Under the pieces are notes generated by a model. That model was not told the DNA's origin. It saw only the letters and a program-made list of their open reading frames with translations, and did no database searches. From an uncultured Gammaproteobacteria bacterium (GTDB lineage Bacteria > Pseudomonadota > Gammaproteobacteria > DRJJ01), in NCBI GenBank assembly GCA_947258795.1, contig CAMYJU010000007.1, positions 45,228-109,227 on the forward strand: a stretch of 64,000 nucleotides of DNA, written 5' to 3'. Below are positions 1 to 7,976 of this stretch, piece by piece. Numbering within the stretch: the first letter of the stretch is position 1; every line of letters starts with the position of its first letter. Made by a program: the position numbers and the translations under genes.

Positions 1-34
1 ACCAGTGCGCGCCTGCGATTTCTGAAGTTGTCTT

Positions 35-82
35 ATGGCGGGATATGCGGGTTTTCACATGGCGGGATATGCGGGTTTTCAC
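35..82 (+). repeat. Perfect tandem duplication of a 24-bp unit
   Basis: The 24-bp unit beginning ATGGCGGGATATGCGGG occurs twice back to back (35-58 and 59-82). It sits directly upstream of, and in frame with, the first ORF. It could be a local duplication or the remnant of an insertion-sequence end that carries repeated terminal motifs. No transposase is visible. Confidence 0.8.
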
Positions 83-84
83 CA

Positions 85-405
85 ATGCCTGTCTTGTCCC
101 AGATAATAGAGCGCTCACAAACTGAAATACCGCCGCTGCATCCGGCTCAATTGGTAACACAGGCTGAGGTGTATATGGGGCTTGCACCCGGGGACCTGGA
201 AGCGATGGGCGAGTTCCAGGTTTTTGTTGATGTACCCGATGGGCCGATCCAGGTTTTGCTGGCCAGGTTTACAGCGATCGATCCACCATTCAGTGCGGCG
301 CGCGCGCGTGGAGCGGAGTTTATTGAATTACCGCAGGCAAGCAATCTGCCAGAGGTGGAACTGGAACTGCTACGTGAAGTCTATACCTTGCTGATTGGAG
401 GCTAG
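85..405 (+). CDS. Hypothetical protein at the edge of the nif/mod region, possibly partial
   Basis: This is a 106-residue acidic protein if translation starts at the ATG at 85. The frame stays open through the tandem repeat to the left edge of the window, so the true start could lie upstream (a TTG at 28 is also possible). There is no signal peptide or membrane segment. I do not recognise the family. It ends 20 bp before the NifA site of modABC and is co-directional with that operon, so it may be the last gene of an upstream nif operon. No convincing ribosome binding site precedes 85, and the repeat may have disturbed the original 5' end. Confidence 0.5.
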   Translation: MPVLSQIIERSQTEIPPLHPAQLVTQAEVYMGLAPGDLEAMGEFQVFVDVPDGPIQVLLARFTAIDPPFSAARARGAEFIELPQASNLPEVELELLREVYTLLIGG

Positions 406-424
406 TATGGGGGAAGTCGACAAT

Positions 425-440
425 TGTCGGGTTCCCTACA
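425..440 (+). promoter_or_regulatory. NifA upstream activator site for modABC
   Basis: TGTCGGGTTCCCTACA is an exact TGT-N10-ACA match. Its centre lies 89 bp upstream of the GC element of the sigma-54 site at 508-523. The iscA promoter has the same spacing. Confidence 0.75.
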
Positions 441-507
441 CAACAGGCACCCGCTATATATTTGACAACCATATGAAATAATTAAAATTATAGCCAATTT
501 ACCAAAA

Positions 508-523
508 CGGCATCAATTTTGCT
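508..523 (+). promoter_or_regulatory. Sigma-54 (-24/-12) promoter of modABC
   Basis: CGGCATCAATTTTGCT keeps the invariant GG-N10-GC spacing and a TTGCT -12 box; the -24 box differs from TGGCAC at two positions. Transcription would begin near 534, so the TTG at 519 cannot be the modA start and the ATG at 558 is preferred. Confidence 0.7.
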
Positions 524-557
524 CATTCATACCCAGAGACTAGTCAGGATTGCGGGT

Positions 558-1313
558 ATGTTGTGTAGAAATTCAATATTGGTACTGCTTTTGGTCGGCA
601 TATGGGGTGTATCAACGGCTCAATCAGCCGAGCCACTTCGAATTGCCGTGGCTAGCAATTTTTTATTACCGATTAAGGTCCTGGTTAACGACTATGAGAC
701 AAAAAGTGGTGAACGTTTAACGATCAGCTCAGGATCAACGGGCAAACTTTATGCGCAGATTATAAATGGCGCCCCTTTTGATATTTACTTCGCAGCAAAC
801 AGTCGTGAGCCACTAAAACTTGAGGAAAAAGGGATAGGCGTTCCTGGCTCCCGCTTTACTTATGCCATTGGACGGCTTTCCTTGTGGAGTATGCACACAC
901 AGGACCCCCTGGGTGCCTTGCAATCCGGTCAGGTGAAAAGACTGGCCATTGCCAATCCTGCTACCGCGCCTTATGGTGCAGCCGCTGTATCCGTTCTGAA
1001 GGCGCTTGAGGTCGACCGGTCATCCAGACCGAAACTGATCACCGCTGAAAACGTATCACAGACATACCAGTTTATCGCGACCGGGAACGTAGAGCTGGGG
1101 TTTGTATCCTATTCACAGCTGGTGGCACGTGGACAGGAAAACTCAGCCTGGATGGTACCGGACAGTTATCATGACCCGATTCTGCAACAGGCCATCCTGA
1201 TCAAACGTGCCAGAACCAACAAGTCTGCACATGAGTTTCTCGCATATCTTAAAAGCTCGCATGCAAAAAGCCTGATCAGGTCATTTGGTTATAACCTGGA
1301 TGCGAATAGATGA
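558..1313 (+). CDS. modA: Molybdate ABC transporter, periplasmic binding protein
   Basis: ModA captures molybdate in the periplasm and delivers it to ModB/ModC. From the ATG at 558 the protein has 251 residues and starts with a good Sec signal peptide that cleaves near AQSA-EP. The mature part begins RIAVASNF and carries the family pattern SSGSTGKLYAQI around the oxyanion site. A longer TTG start at 519 would overlap the -12 promoter element, so it is rejected. The stop overlaps modB by four bases (ATGA), which implies translational coupling. The NifA and sigma-54 elements upstream indicate expression under nitrogen-fixing conditions, when molybdenum is needed for the FeMo cofactor. Confidence 0.93.
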   Translation: MLCRNSILVLLLVGIWGVSTAQSAEPLRIAVASNFLLPIKVLVNDYETKSGERLTISSGSTGKLYAQIINGAPFDIYFAANSREPLKLEEKGIGVPGSRFTYAIGRLSLWSMHTQDPLGALQSGQVKRLAIANPATAPYGAAAVSVLKALEVDRSSRPKLITAENVSQTYQFIATGNVELGFVSYSQLVARGQENSAWMVPDSYHDPILQQAILIKRARTNKSAHEFLAYLKSSHAKSLIRSFGYNLDANR

Positions 1314-2008
1314 TAGAGGTTGCTAATGACAACATACTGGATCTTGCACCGGTTTGGCTAAGTCTGAAACTATCTGCGGTTACGGTTGTGATACTGTTAA
1401 TAGTGGGTTTGCCGATGGCATGGTGGCTGGCATTTACGAGAAGTCGTCTGAAAGTGACTATCGAGGCAGTAACGGCGTTGCCACTGGTGTTGCCGCCGAC
1501 AGTACTGGGATTCTATCTGCTTGTCTTCATGGGCCCTAATGGCCCGGCTGGTCAGTTATGGCATGTTCTCGCGGGCCACTCACTTGCATTCAGTTTTACC
1601 GGGCTGGTCATTGCATCCTGTCTCTATTCACTGCCTTTTGTCGTCCAGCCGCTACAGGCCGCATTTGAATCATTGGACAGAAAGGCTGTTGAGGCAGCAT
1701 GGACGCTGGGCGCAAGTATGGTCCGCACTTTTGTAACGATTGTGCTTCCACAGATCAGACGTGGTCTACTGATAGCGATTGTCCTGGGATTTGCGCATAC
1801 CATGGGTGAGTTCGGTGTGGTATTGATGGTTGGGGGCAATATCCCGGGTGAAACGCAGGTGGTTTCCATTGCCATTTATGAACAGGTTGAAATGTTGAAT
1901 TATCAATCGGCCGAAAAACTCTCAGCCGGATTGCTGGTATTTTCATTTTTAATACTGTTACTGGTTTACAGTATTAATCGACAGTGGGGTAGAGGGCTAA
2001 AGGCATGA
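1310..2008 (+). CDS. modB: Molybdate ABC transporter, permease
   Basis: ModB is the inner-membrane channel subunit. The 232 residues form about five hydrophobic segments. The cytoplasmic coupling loop EAAWTLGASMVRT is the EAA motif that docks onto ModC. Length and motif order are normal for ModB. It overlaps modA by four bases upstream and modC by four bases downstream (both ATGA), so the three genes form one tightly coupled operon. Confidence 0.95.
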   Translation: MIEVANDNILDLAPVWLSLKLSAVTVVILLIVGLPMAWWLAFTRSRLKVTIEAVTALPLVLPPTVLGFYLLVFMGPNGPAGQLWHVLAGHSLAFSFTGLVIASCLYSLPFVVQPLQAAFESLDRKAVEAAWTLGASMVRTFVTIVLPQIRRGLLIAIVLGFAHTMGEFGVVLMVGGNIPGETQVVSIAIYEQVEMLNYQSAEKLSAGLLVFSFLILLLVYSINRQWGRGLKA

Positions 2009-3144
2009 GTCGTATCAGGGTCGATGTGAGACTGAAAAGAGACGGCTTTGTCCTGGATTGTGATCTGGATATTCCGGAGCAGGGAGTAACAGCCATACTC
2101 GGTCCATCCGGTAGTGGCAAGACAACCCTGTTGCGAGTGATTGCAGGTCTTGAAACCCCTGATCAGGGTTCAATCACGGTGGGAGACAAGGTTTGGGTGA
2201 ATACCGGGAACAGGAAATTCCTGTCCAGTCAGAAACGCAAGGTCGGAATGGTTTTTCAGGACTATGCCCTGTTTGAGCATCTGACGGTCGCTCAAAATAT
2301 CGGTTATGGCTTACCCAGACGACAACGTGGTCAATTGGTCGACAAGTGGATAAACAGACTGCATCTCGAATCACTTGAAGGTCGATATCCGCATGAACTT
2401 TCCGGTGGACAGAAACAGCGTGTTGCACTGGCAAGGGCACTTGCTACCGAACCTGATATTTTGTTGCTTGATGAGCCATTTTCTGCAGTGGATGTATCCT
2501 TGCGGGAGAAATTGCGCAGACAGCTTCAGGAAATAGTGAAAACGCTGGAGCAGCCTGTTCTGATCGTAACCCACGACCTGGAAGAGGTTCATCATCTTGC
2601 AGACCGTATCGGGGTCATGGTCGATGGAAGACTGTCACGTATTGGCCAGTCGAATAATGTTTTTGATGATCCTGGCAACTACGAGGTGGCAAAGATACTG
2701 GGCTGGCGTAACTTCTTGCCGGTAAAATCGATCACTTCAACCGCGGTCACTGGCGCATGGGGTGAGCTTTCCCTGGAACAGGCAATACCGGTTGATACGG
2801 ACTGGTTATCCATTCGCCCCTATCACATACGTCTAACAACCGAAGAGCCCGGCGGACTGTGTACAGAGGTTGTCCATGTCAGGGAACTTGGTGCCGTACG
2901 TGAAATGGAATGTCGGCTCCGGGATGGAACCAGGCTGGTTATGCAAAGCTCATGGCATGAGCCATTACCGGCGCCCGGTAGCCAGGTCTGGCTGAAACTA
3001 CCCTTGCAACATATACAGGTGCTTTGCGATAGCCCGTTGGTTCAGATACGTCAGAGCGGAAATACAACGGCAAGGCTTGCGGACAGGTCTGTTGATCAGT
3101 TCACCAGAGGGAAACGGGTTGTGCCAATGGAGAAACAGTCCTGA
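2005..3144 (+). CDS. modC: Molybdate ABC transporter, ATP-binding subunit
   Basis: ModC powers molybdate import. The 379-residue protein has Walker A GPSGSGKT at residues 33-40, the Q-loop (VFQDYALF), the signature LSGGQKQRVALARAL, Walker B ILLLDEPFSAVD and the switch His in VTHDLEEV. A C-terminal region of about 120 residues matches the position of the TOBE/mop regulatory domain that senses molybdate. Its stop codon lies in the left arm of a hairpin shared with the convergent gene at 3168. Confidence 0.95.
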   Translation: MSRIRVDVRLKRDGFVLDCDLDIPEQGVTAILGPSGSGKTTLLRVIAGLETPDQGSITVGDKVWVNTGNRKFLSSQKRKVGMVFQDYALFEHLTVAQNIGYGLPRRQRGQLVDKWINRLHLESLEGRYPHELSGGQKQRVALARALATEPDILLLDEPFSAVDVSLREKLRRQLQEIVKTLEQPVLIVTHDLEEVHHLADRIGVMVDGRLSRIGQSNNVFDDPGNYEVAKILGWRNFLPVKSITSTAVTGAWGELSLEQAIPVDTDWLSIRPYHIRLTTEEPGGLCTEVVHVRELGAVREMECRLRDGTRLVMQSSWHEPLPAPGSQVWLKLPLQHIQVLCDSPLVQIRQSGNTTARLADRSVDQFTRGKRVVPMEKQS

Positions 3145-3172
3145 TTGGCAAGATCCTGCCGGACCAATCAGG
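3140..3172. terminator. Shared hairpin between convergent genes
   Basis: Perfect 9-bp arms CCTGATTGG (3140-3148) and CCAATCAGG (3164-3172) overlap the stop codons of both modC and the minus-strand gene at 3168. There is no long T-run, so the bidirectional terminator assignment is an inference from position and symmetry. Confidence 0.55.
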
Positions 3173-4802
3173 CCTTCCTGTCCTGCAAATGACTGTATGG
3201 TGGCAGACTGACCAGGCGAGTATCCATTACAGGCGTGCCCACGGTAAAGTTATACAGACACTGGAGTGTGTGGTCCTGTAGCCCCAGAATTTCGTGGATG
3301 CTGTCATCAAAGAAACAACCGATCCCGGTGCCTCTGATTCCGGCGGCCTCTGCCTCAATATACAGGACCTGTCCGACCATGCCGGCCTCATGGTACAGAT
3401 CACGGTATTTCCATGGTGTATCTTTCAGCACCGAATCAAACTCGGCCAGCATGCTGACGGCGAAGGCGCCGTCAGATGCAATATCCTGGTGACAGGATAC
3501 CGATCTTGCTGCATTACGGCAGTTGGCTTTTACCAGTCTGTAAAAGGGTAGTTCCTCCGGACACAGCTCCGGTTTCTGCCATTCAAATTCATCCCGAAAA
3601 TGGCCTTTTAGCATATCTATGCCGGTTGCGTTTCTGGGTAATACATATAAACCGGCTGGTAAATCCTGTACACGATGGATATAGAAAACCAGATGAATAT
3701 GCGCTGTTTCGTTACCGCAATCGAAAGGCATCGACTGTATTTCAGGTACAAGGGAAGCAAGCATATGAATAAAATGCTCTGGGGAAAGCATTGATTGTCC
3801 ATCAAAGGCCTGGGCACTGCGTCGTTGCCTTATTATTTGAGATGCATTCAGATGCTTGTCAGCATACTCGATATATCGCCCGGTCGCCGGGGGTATTCGG
3901 GTAAATTCGGAGACGGGTCTGGTGCATGCCTTGCTGACCTTTTCAATGGCAGGCCAGTCTATCCTGCCTTGCGGGCTCAGTATGTTTGCCATGCCATGCC
4001 ATGGTGATGAGTGTGCTATGGTAGCCAGCCATTCCAGGTCGAGAGTGGCAATATCAAAATCGTCATGTCTGCTTACAAGCAGTAATATATCCGCAGTTTC
4101 TGCCTCACTTTCCAGGAAGTCATCCATTCGGTCGACTCCCAGTAACCTGCTGATTTGATCATCGCTGGCATGATCCAGGACGTGTACATGCCATCCTTGC
4201 AATGCTGCGGCATATCTTACAGCCGCAATCGCATGGCCGATATCCAGCTGGCAGTAACGATAGGCGCGGATGCCATATTTCCAGCTTTCTCGCCAGTGTA
4301 TCGAGCTCAGGCCAATGACCAGGCAGTTGTCAGGCAGAATCTGTCGGTTTTCCGGAAGTGTACATCGACTCTCAAGGCTATGTTCGTAACTGTGATAGTG
4401 GTACACACCGTTATGGATTTCATCTATATTGTCGCAAACCAGGTAGGCTTCGGTTGGATGCAGGTTACCACTGGAGGGATTGCAACGCAGAGACCATCGG
4501 TCACTGCCAAAAGTCTTCCAGGCGCTTAGGGCCAGTGATGTTTCGAGCAACTGGCCCAGTGTATCAGAGCTGAACAAGCGGGATTCGATCTGACCCGGCG
4601 TTATCAAGTCACTCAATGAATACTCAAGTGTACGGGCGCTGAGTGGCAGCCTGATTTTGTCGCTACCCTCGTATACACGAAATGGATCAGGCTGCAGATC
4701 CCAGTCCAGTGCGTCCGGGCCATCTGCGTATTTGTCTGGTCTGTGTTTGCTGATTTCGTGATATTGACGAATGATATCCAGCGTGTCTGTCTGTCCTGTC
4801 AA
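3168..4802 (-). CDS. SagB/ThcOx-type (nitroreductase-fold) oxidoreductase, tandem domains
   Basis: This 544-residue protein has two nitroreductase-like halves. The first carries the SagB-type LRCNPSSGNLHPTEAYLV segment (about residues 100-125) and a downstream GHAIAAVRYAAALQGW helix. The second resembles the same fold, with RQRRSAQAFDG and EAEAAGIRGTGIGCFFDD. Family members are FMN enzymes; SagB oxidises azolines in peptides, but many homologues lie outside peptide clusters. No precursor peptide or YcaO cyclase is visible here. The gene follows a NifZ-domain gene on the same strand by 24 bp inside the nif region, so a role in nitrogenase redox or maturation chemistry is more likely than peptide modification. 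That role is inference. Confidence 0.75.
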   Translation of the reverse strand: MTGQTDTLDIIRQYHEISKHRPDKYADGPDALDWDLQPDPFRVYEGSDKIRLPLSARTLEYSLSDLITPGQIESRLFSSDTLGQLLETSLALSAWKTFGSDRWSLRCNPSSGNLHPTEAYLVCDNIDEIHNGVYHYHSYEHSLESRCTLPENRQILPDNCLVIGLSSIHWRESWKYGIRAYRYCQLDIGHAIAAVRYAAALQGWHVHVLDHASDDQISRLLGVDRMDDFLESEAETADILLLVSRHDDFDIATLDLEWLATIAHSSPWHGMANILSPQGRIDWPAIEKVSKACTRPVSEFTRIPPATGRYIEYADKHLNASQIIRQRRSAQAFDGQSMLSPEHFIHMLASLVPEIQSMPFDCGNETAHIHLVFYIHRVQDLPAGLYVLPRNATGIDMLKGHFRDEFEWQKPELCPEELPFYRLVKANCRNAARSVSCHQDIASDGAFAVSMLAEFDSVLKDTPWKYRDLYHEAGMVGQVLYIEAEAAGIRGTGIGCFFDDSIHEILGLQDHTLQCLYNFTVGTPVMDTRLVSLPPYSHLQDRKA

Positions 4803-4826
4803 GATAATCCCCGTCTGCGCTCTGGT

Positions 4827-5084
4827 TTACTCACTGATTTGATCGGTCAATTCCTCTTCCCAGCAACCTACTGGCGGCCCCAGCTCCTTCTGACCGCTTT
4901 CAAAACGCACCAGAAACAGGGTTCTGTCGGGCATTTCTTCATAGTAACCGGTATTGATAATAACACCCCGGGTGCCGGGTGTTGCCAGGCGCTCGTTTTC
5001 CGGTAAATCGGGGATAGACCCGTCGTTAACAAGCTCTGTGGCGGCATAGACCATATCACCGGGTTTAAGATGTTCAAGACTCAT
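4827..5084 (-). CDS. Small NifZ-domain protein
   Basis: The 85-residue protein shares the NifZ layout: a basic/hydrophobic start (KPGDMVYAATELVNDGSIPD), a conserved GTRGVIINTG turn, a beta-rich FLVRFE strand and a closing CWEEEL. These correspond to RNIRNDGTFPG, GSTGHVQSIG and CREEEL in the full NifZ encoded at 10858. NifZ assists P-cluster formation in the MoFe protein. This single-domain version is co-directional with the SagB-like gene and divergent from iscA-nifU-nifS. A NifA site lies between the divergent genes, but I see no good minus-strand sigma-54 site. Confidence 0.75.
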   Translation of the reverse strand: MSLEHLKPGDMVYAATELVNDGSIPDLPENERLATPGTRGVIINTGYYEEMPDRTLFLVRFESGQKELGPPVGCWEEELTDQISE

Positions 5085-5143
5085 AGATACTCCTGGTGTT
5101 CATATATGTTGGATTGGTGGTTTGTCATATTAATCGCAGTCAT

Positions 5144-5159
5144 TGTCAGTTTTGCTACA
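5144..5159 (+). promoter_or_regulatory. NifA upstream activator site for iscA-nifUS
   Basis: TGTCAGTTTTGCTACA is an exact TGT-N10-ACA match. Its centre lies 89 bp upstream of the GC element of the -12 box. The site is symmetric and could also serve the divergent NifZ-like gene. Confidence 0.85.
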
Positions 5160-5226
5160 TATGGCCCGGTATGGCGACCAGAGTGAATAAAGATATAAAA
5201 CATAGACTTATAATTTTATGCCATGG

Positions 5227-5242
5227 TGGCACAGGCTTTGCA
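5227..5242 (+). promoter_or_regulatory. Sigma-54 promoter of iscA-nifU-nifS
   Basis: TGGCACAGGCTTTGCA is a consensus -24/-12 element (TGGCAC-N5-TTGCA). Transcription would start near 5253, leaving a leader of about 43 nt before the ATG at 5296. Confidence 0.92.
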
Positions 5243-5295
5243 GAACAGTTAGACAAAGACGTTGCAATTCACTTGCCAGACTAAGGAGAACCAGA

Positions 5296-5619
5296 ATGCT
5301 TACCCTGACAGAAAGCGCACAAAAAGCAGTAGACCGGTTTATACAAGGTGCAGAGGAGCCATTACAGGGGTTACGCATCTCGGTTACCGGTGGTGGCTGC
5401 TCAGGTATGCAGTATGCGATGGCGCTGGAAGCGGAAGCCAAAGCAGATGACGCCATAGTCGAATGCGGGCCGGTCAAGGTGTTTATTGACGCACAAAGCG
5501 CCCCGATGCTCGATGGTGTCATCGTGGATTTCCTGGATGGATTGGAAGGAAGTGGATTCAAATTTGAAAATCCCAATGCCACCAACAGCTGTGGTTGCGG
5601 ATCATCATTTTCGTGCTGA
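5296..5619 (+). CDS. iscA: Nif-type IscA iron-sulfur carrier
   Basis: This is an A-type Fe-S carrier of 107 residues, starting at the ATG at 5296 behind AAGGAG (5283-5288). The three conserved cysteines are present: GGGCSGMQY in the middle and CGCGSSF at the C-terminus. It is the first gene after the sigma-54 promoter and lies 19 bp before nifU, the order of the nif IscA (IscA-Nif) found beside nifU and nifS in Azotobacter. It probably receives or transfers clusters made on NifU for nitrogenase. A longer reading frame from 5218 would overlap the promoter and is not used. Confidence 0.93.
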   Translation: MLTLTESAQKAVDRFIQGAEEPLQGLRISVTGGGCSGMQYAMALEAEAKADDAIVECGPVKVFIDAQSAPMLDGVIVDFLDGLEGSGFKFENPNATNSCGCGSSFSC

Positions 5620-5638
5620 TTAAGGTCTGGAGGACAAC

Positions 5639-6550
5639 ATGTGGGATTATTCGGAAACCGTTAAAGAACATTTTTACAATCCACGCAATGCGGGTGCAGT
5701 CGAGGAAGCTAATGCTACCGGTGATGTCGGGTCACTGAGTTGTGGGGATGCCTTGCGACTGACCCTGAAAGTCAATCCTGAAACTGAAGTGATTGAAGAT
5801 GCCGGTTTTCAGACCTTTGGATGTGGTTCGGCGATAGCATCGTCTTCTGCCCTGACTGAGATCGTCAAGGGTATGACGCTGGATGACGCGCTGACTGTCA
5901 GCAATCAGGATATTGCAGATTACCTGGAAGGACTGCCACCGGAAAAAATGCATTGTTCAGTGATGGGTCGGGAGGCATTGCAGGCAGCAGTTGCCGATTA
6001 CCGTGGCGAGGAGTGGTCTGATGATCATGAAGAAGGTGCGCTGATATGCAAGTGTTTTGCTGTCGATGCCGTACTGATCGAAGAGACTGTCAGGGCCAAT
6101 AATCTGAAGACTGTTGAGGAAGTTGCCAATTACACCAAGGCGGGCGGCGGTTGCGCATCCTGTCATGAAGGTATTGAGGAAATACTGGCCATGGTATTTG
6201 AAGAGAAGGGTGAGACATTTGATCCGACAGCAGATGTAATACCCGCGGTGGAGTCTACACCAGAAACACTGGTAGCAGGTGCAACCGGTATGACAAACCT
6301 CCAGCGCATCAGGAAAATTGAGAAAGTGATCGAATCCTTGCGACCACAGCTGCAACTTGATGGCGGTGATGTAGAACTGGTGGATGTCATGGGTGATACC
6401 ATTTACGTCAATATGACGGGCGCATGTAATGGATGCCAGATGGCAGCCATGACCCTGGGTGGTATACAGCAGCGCCTGATAGAGGAGCTGGGTTCCTTTG
6501 TAAAGGTACTTCCTTCCACTGAAATGCCAAAGACGGCTGCGGGGGTATAA
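5639..6550 (+). CDS. nifU: NifU iron-sulfur cluster scaffold
   Basis: NifU is the scaffold on which NifS-derived sulfur and iron form clusters for the nitrogenase proteins. The 303 residues hold all three modules. The IscU-like domain has Cys35, Cys62 and Cys106. The central [2Fe-2S] domain has Cys137, Cys139, Cys172 and Cys175. The C-terminal Nfu domain has the TGACNGCQ motif (Cys263, Cys266). Numbering of the first seven cysteines agrees with my recollection of Azotobacter NifU. It starts at an ATG behind GGAGG and is followed by nifS after 3 bp. Confidence 0.97.
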   Translation: MWDYSETVKEHFYNPRNAGAVEEANATGDVGSLSCGDALRLTLKVNPETEVIEDAGFQTFGCGSAIASSSALTEIVKGMTLDDALTVSNQDIADYLEGLPPEKMHCSVMGREALQAAVADYRGEEWSDDHEEGALICKCFAVDAVLIEETVRANNLKTVEEVANYTKAGGGCASCHEGIEEILAMVFEEKGETFDPTADVIPAVESTPETLVAGATGMTNLQRIRKIEKVIESLRPQLQLDGGDVELVDVMGDTIYVNMTGACNGCQMAAMTLGGIQQRLIEELGSFVKVLPSTEMPKTAAGV

Positions 6551-6553
6551 ATC

Positions 6554-7762
6554 ATGGAAGGTATTTATCTTGATAATAATGCAACCACGATGGTCGATCC
6601 GGTTATCGTTGAAGAAATGTTGCCCTATTTTACTGACCAGTTTGGTAATCCGTCTTCCATGCACGCGTTCGGGAACAAGGTTGGTTTTGCAATTAAAAAG
6701 GCCAGAAAACAGATTCAGGAATTACTGGGTGCAGAGCATGACTCGGAAATCATATTTACTTCCTGTGGCACCGAGTCGGATTCAACTGCAATACTGTCTG
6801 CGCTAAAGGCGCAACCCGAACGCAACGAGATTATAACGACTGTTGTTGAGCATCCGGCTGTACTGACACTGTGTGAACATCTGGAGAAAGAAGGTTACAA
6901 GGTGCACTATCTCAAGGTAGATGCAAAGGGTCGTCTTGATCTGAGTGAATATCAACAGGTGTTGTCTGAAAGAGTAGCAGTTGTATCGGTCATGTGGGCC
7001 AATAATGAAACCGGCACCATCTTCCCGGTCAGGGAAATGGCCGAAATGGCGAACAGGGCCGGTGTGATGTTTCATACCGATGCAGTACAGGCAGTTGGCA
7101 AGATACCGATGGATTTGAAGTCGACAAAAATTGATATGTTGTCTATCTCGGGCCACAAGCTGCATGCACCCAAGGGCATCGGCGTCCTCTATCTGCGTCG
7201 TGGTGTACGCTTCCGGCCTTTATTGCGAGGTGGTCATCAGGAGCGTGGTCGTCGTGCGGGCACGGAAAATACAGCTTCTATCGTTGGTCTGGGCAAGGCA
7301 ACGGAGTTGGCCATGGAACATATGGAGTTTGAAAACACGACAGTTGCTGCCATGCGAGATCGTTTGCAGGAAGGTATCCTGGATGCAGTACCATACAGTT
7401 TTGTCACTGGTGACCCCGATAATCGTTTACCCAACACCTGCAATATTGCATTTGAGTATATAGAAGGCGAGGCGATACTCATGTTGTTAAACAAGCAGGG
7501 AATAGCAGCGTCTAGTGGTTCGGCATGTACCTCAGGGTCACTGGAACCGTCGCACGTCATGCGGGCAATGGATATCCCTTATACGGCGGCCCATGGATCG
7601 GTACGTTTCTCTTTTTCACGCTACAACACGATGGCAGAAGTCGAGAAGGTTATTGAGGTGGTGCCACCCATCATGGCACAACTACGCAAATTGTCACCGT
7701 ATTGGGATGGTGACAGGCCACTAGATGAACCGGAAAAGGCATTTGCACCAACCTACGCATAA
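6554..7762 (+). CDS. nifS: NifS cysteine desulfurase
   Basis: NifS is a PLP enzyme that takes sulfur from cysteine as an enzyme persulfide for NifU. The 402-residue protein shows the PLP lysine Lys202 in SISGHKLHAPKG and the persulfide-forming Cys325 in SSGSACTSGSLEPSH; both match the positions recalled for Azotobacter NifS. His100 (VVEHPA) and Asp176 (FHTDAVQ) fit the cofactor contacts of the family. It is the last gene before a rho-independent terminator, so iscA-nifU-nifS forms its own transcription unit. Confidence 0.97.
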   Translation: MEGIYLDNNATTMVDPVIVEEMLPYFTDQFGNPSSMHAFGNKVGFAIKKARKQIQELLGAEHDSEIIFTSCGTESDSTAILSALKAQPERNEIITTVVEHPAVLTLCEHLEKEGYKVHYLKVDAKGRLDLSEYQQVLSERVAVVSVMWANNETGTIFPVREMAEMANRAGVMFHTDAVQAVGKIPMDLKSTKIDMLSISGHKLHAPKGIGVLYLRRGVRFRPLLRGGHQERGRRAGTENTASIVGLGKATELAMEHMEFENTTVAAMRDRLQEGILDAVPYSFVTGDPDNRLPNTCNIAFEYIEGEAILMLLNKQGIAASSGSACTSGSLEPSHVMRAMDIPYTAAHGSVRFSFSRYNTMAEVEKVIEVVPPIMAQLRKLSPYWDGDRPLDEPEKAFAPTYA

Positions 7763-7786
7763 CAGATGTTAATCCTCCTAAGTGTT

Positions 7787-7812
7787 GCCACCCGTTTAGG
7801 GTGGCTTTTTTT
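7787..7812 (+). terminator. Rho-independent terminator after nifS
   Basis: The arms GCCACCC and GGGTGGC surround a 5-nt loop and are followed by seven T residues. It ends the iscA-nifUS unit and separates it from the nifV promoter. Confidence 0.92.
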
Positions 7813-7846
7813 GTCTGTATCTGGACATGAAATGTTGTAGATGGTT

Positions 7847-7862
7847 TGTTGCGTTTAAGACA
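7847..7862 (+). promoter_or_regulatory. NifA upstream activator site for nifV operon
   Basis: TGTTGCGTTTAAGACA is an exact TGT-N10-ACA match. Its centre is 73 bp upstream of the GC of the nifV -12 element. Confidence 0.82.
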
Positions 7863-7913
7863 TTTTCGATCGTAAAGATCTGTAAGCTATTAATATTGTT
7901 TGGTATTGGTCAC

Positions 7914-7929
7914 TGGCATAGTTGTTGCA
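7914..7929 (+). promoter_or_regulatory. Sigma-54 promoter of nifV-cysE-nifWZM-clpX
   Basis: TGGCATAGTTGTTGCA matches the -24/-12 consensus except for T at the last base of TGGCAC. Transcription would start near 7940. This rules out the longer nifV reading frame that begins at 7827. Confidence 0.9.
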
Positions 7930-7976
7930 GTTACTATTTCAAGCAGTCATTAAGGAAATATCAGGTGGTGGCGGTT

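Noticed and set aside
519..557. Longer modA start at TTG 519
   Set aside because: It would overlap the -12 element and precede the expected transcription start; the ATG at 558 gives a normal signal peptide.
3168..5084. Thiazole/oxazole peptide (TOMM) cluster because of the SagB-type gene
   Set aside because: No YcaO cyclodehydratase, precursor peptide or exporter is nearby, and the partner gene is a NifZ-domain protein.
5150..5170. Minus-strand sigma-54 promoter for the NifZ-like/SagB pair
   Set aside because: A GG-N10-GC spacing exists on the minus strand, but the boxes (CGGGCC and TAGCA) are poor matches, so I do not call it.
7827..7976. 150-bp N-terminal extension of nifV
   Set aside because: It contains the NifA site and the sigma-54 promoter and is unlike any NifV N-terminus.
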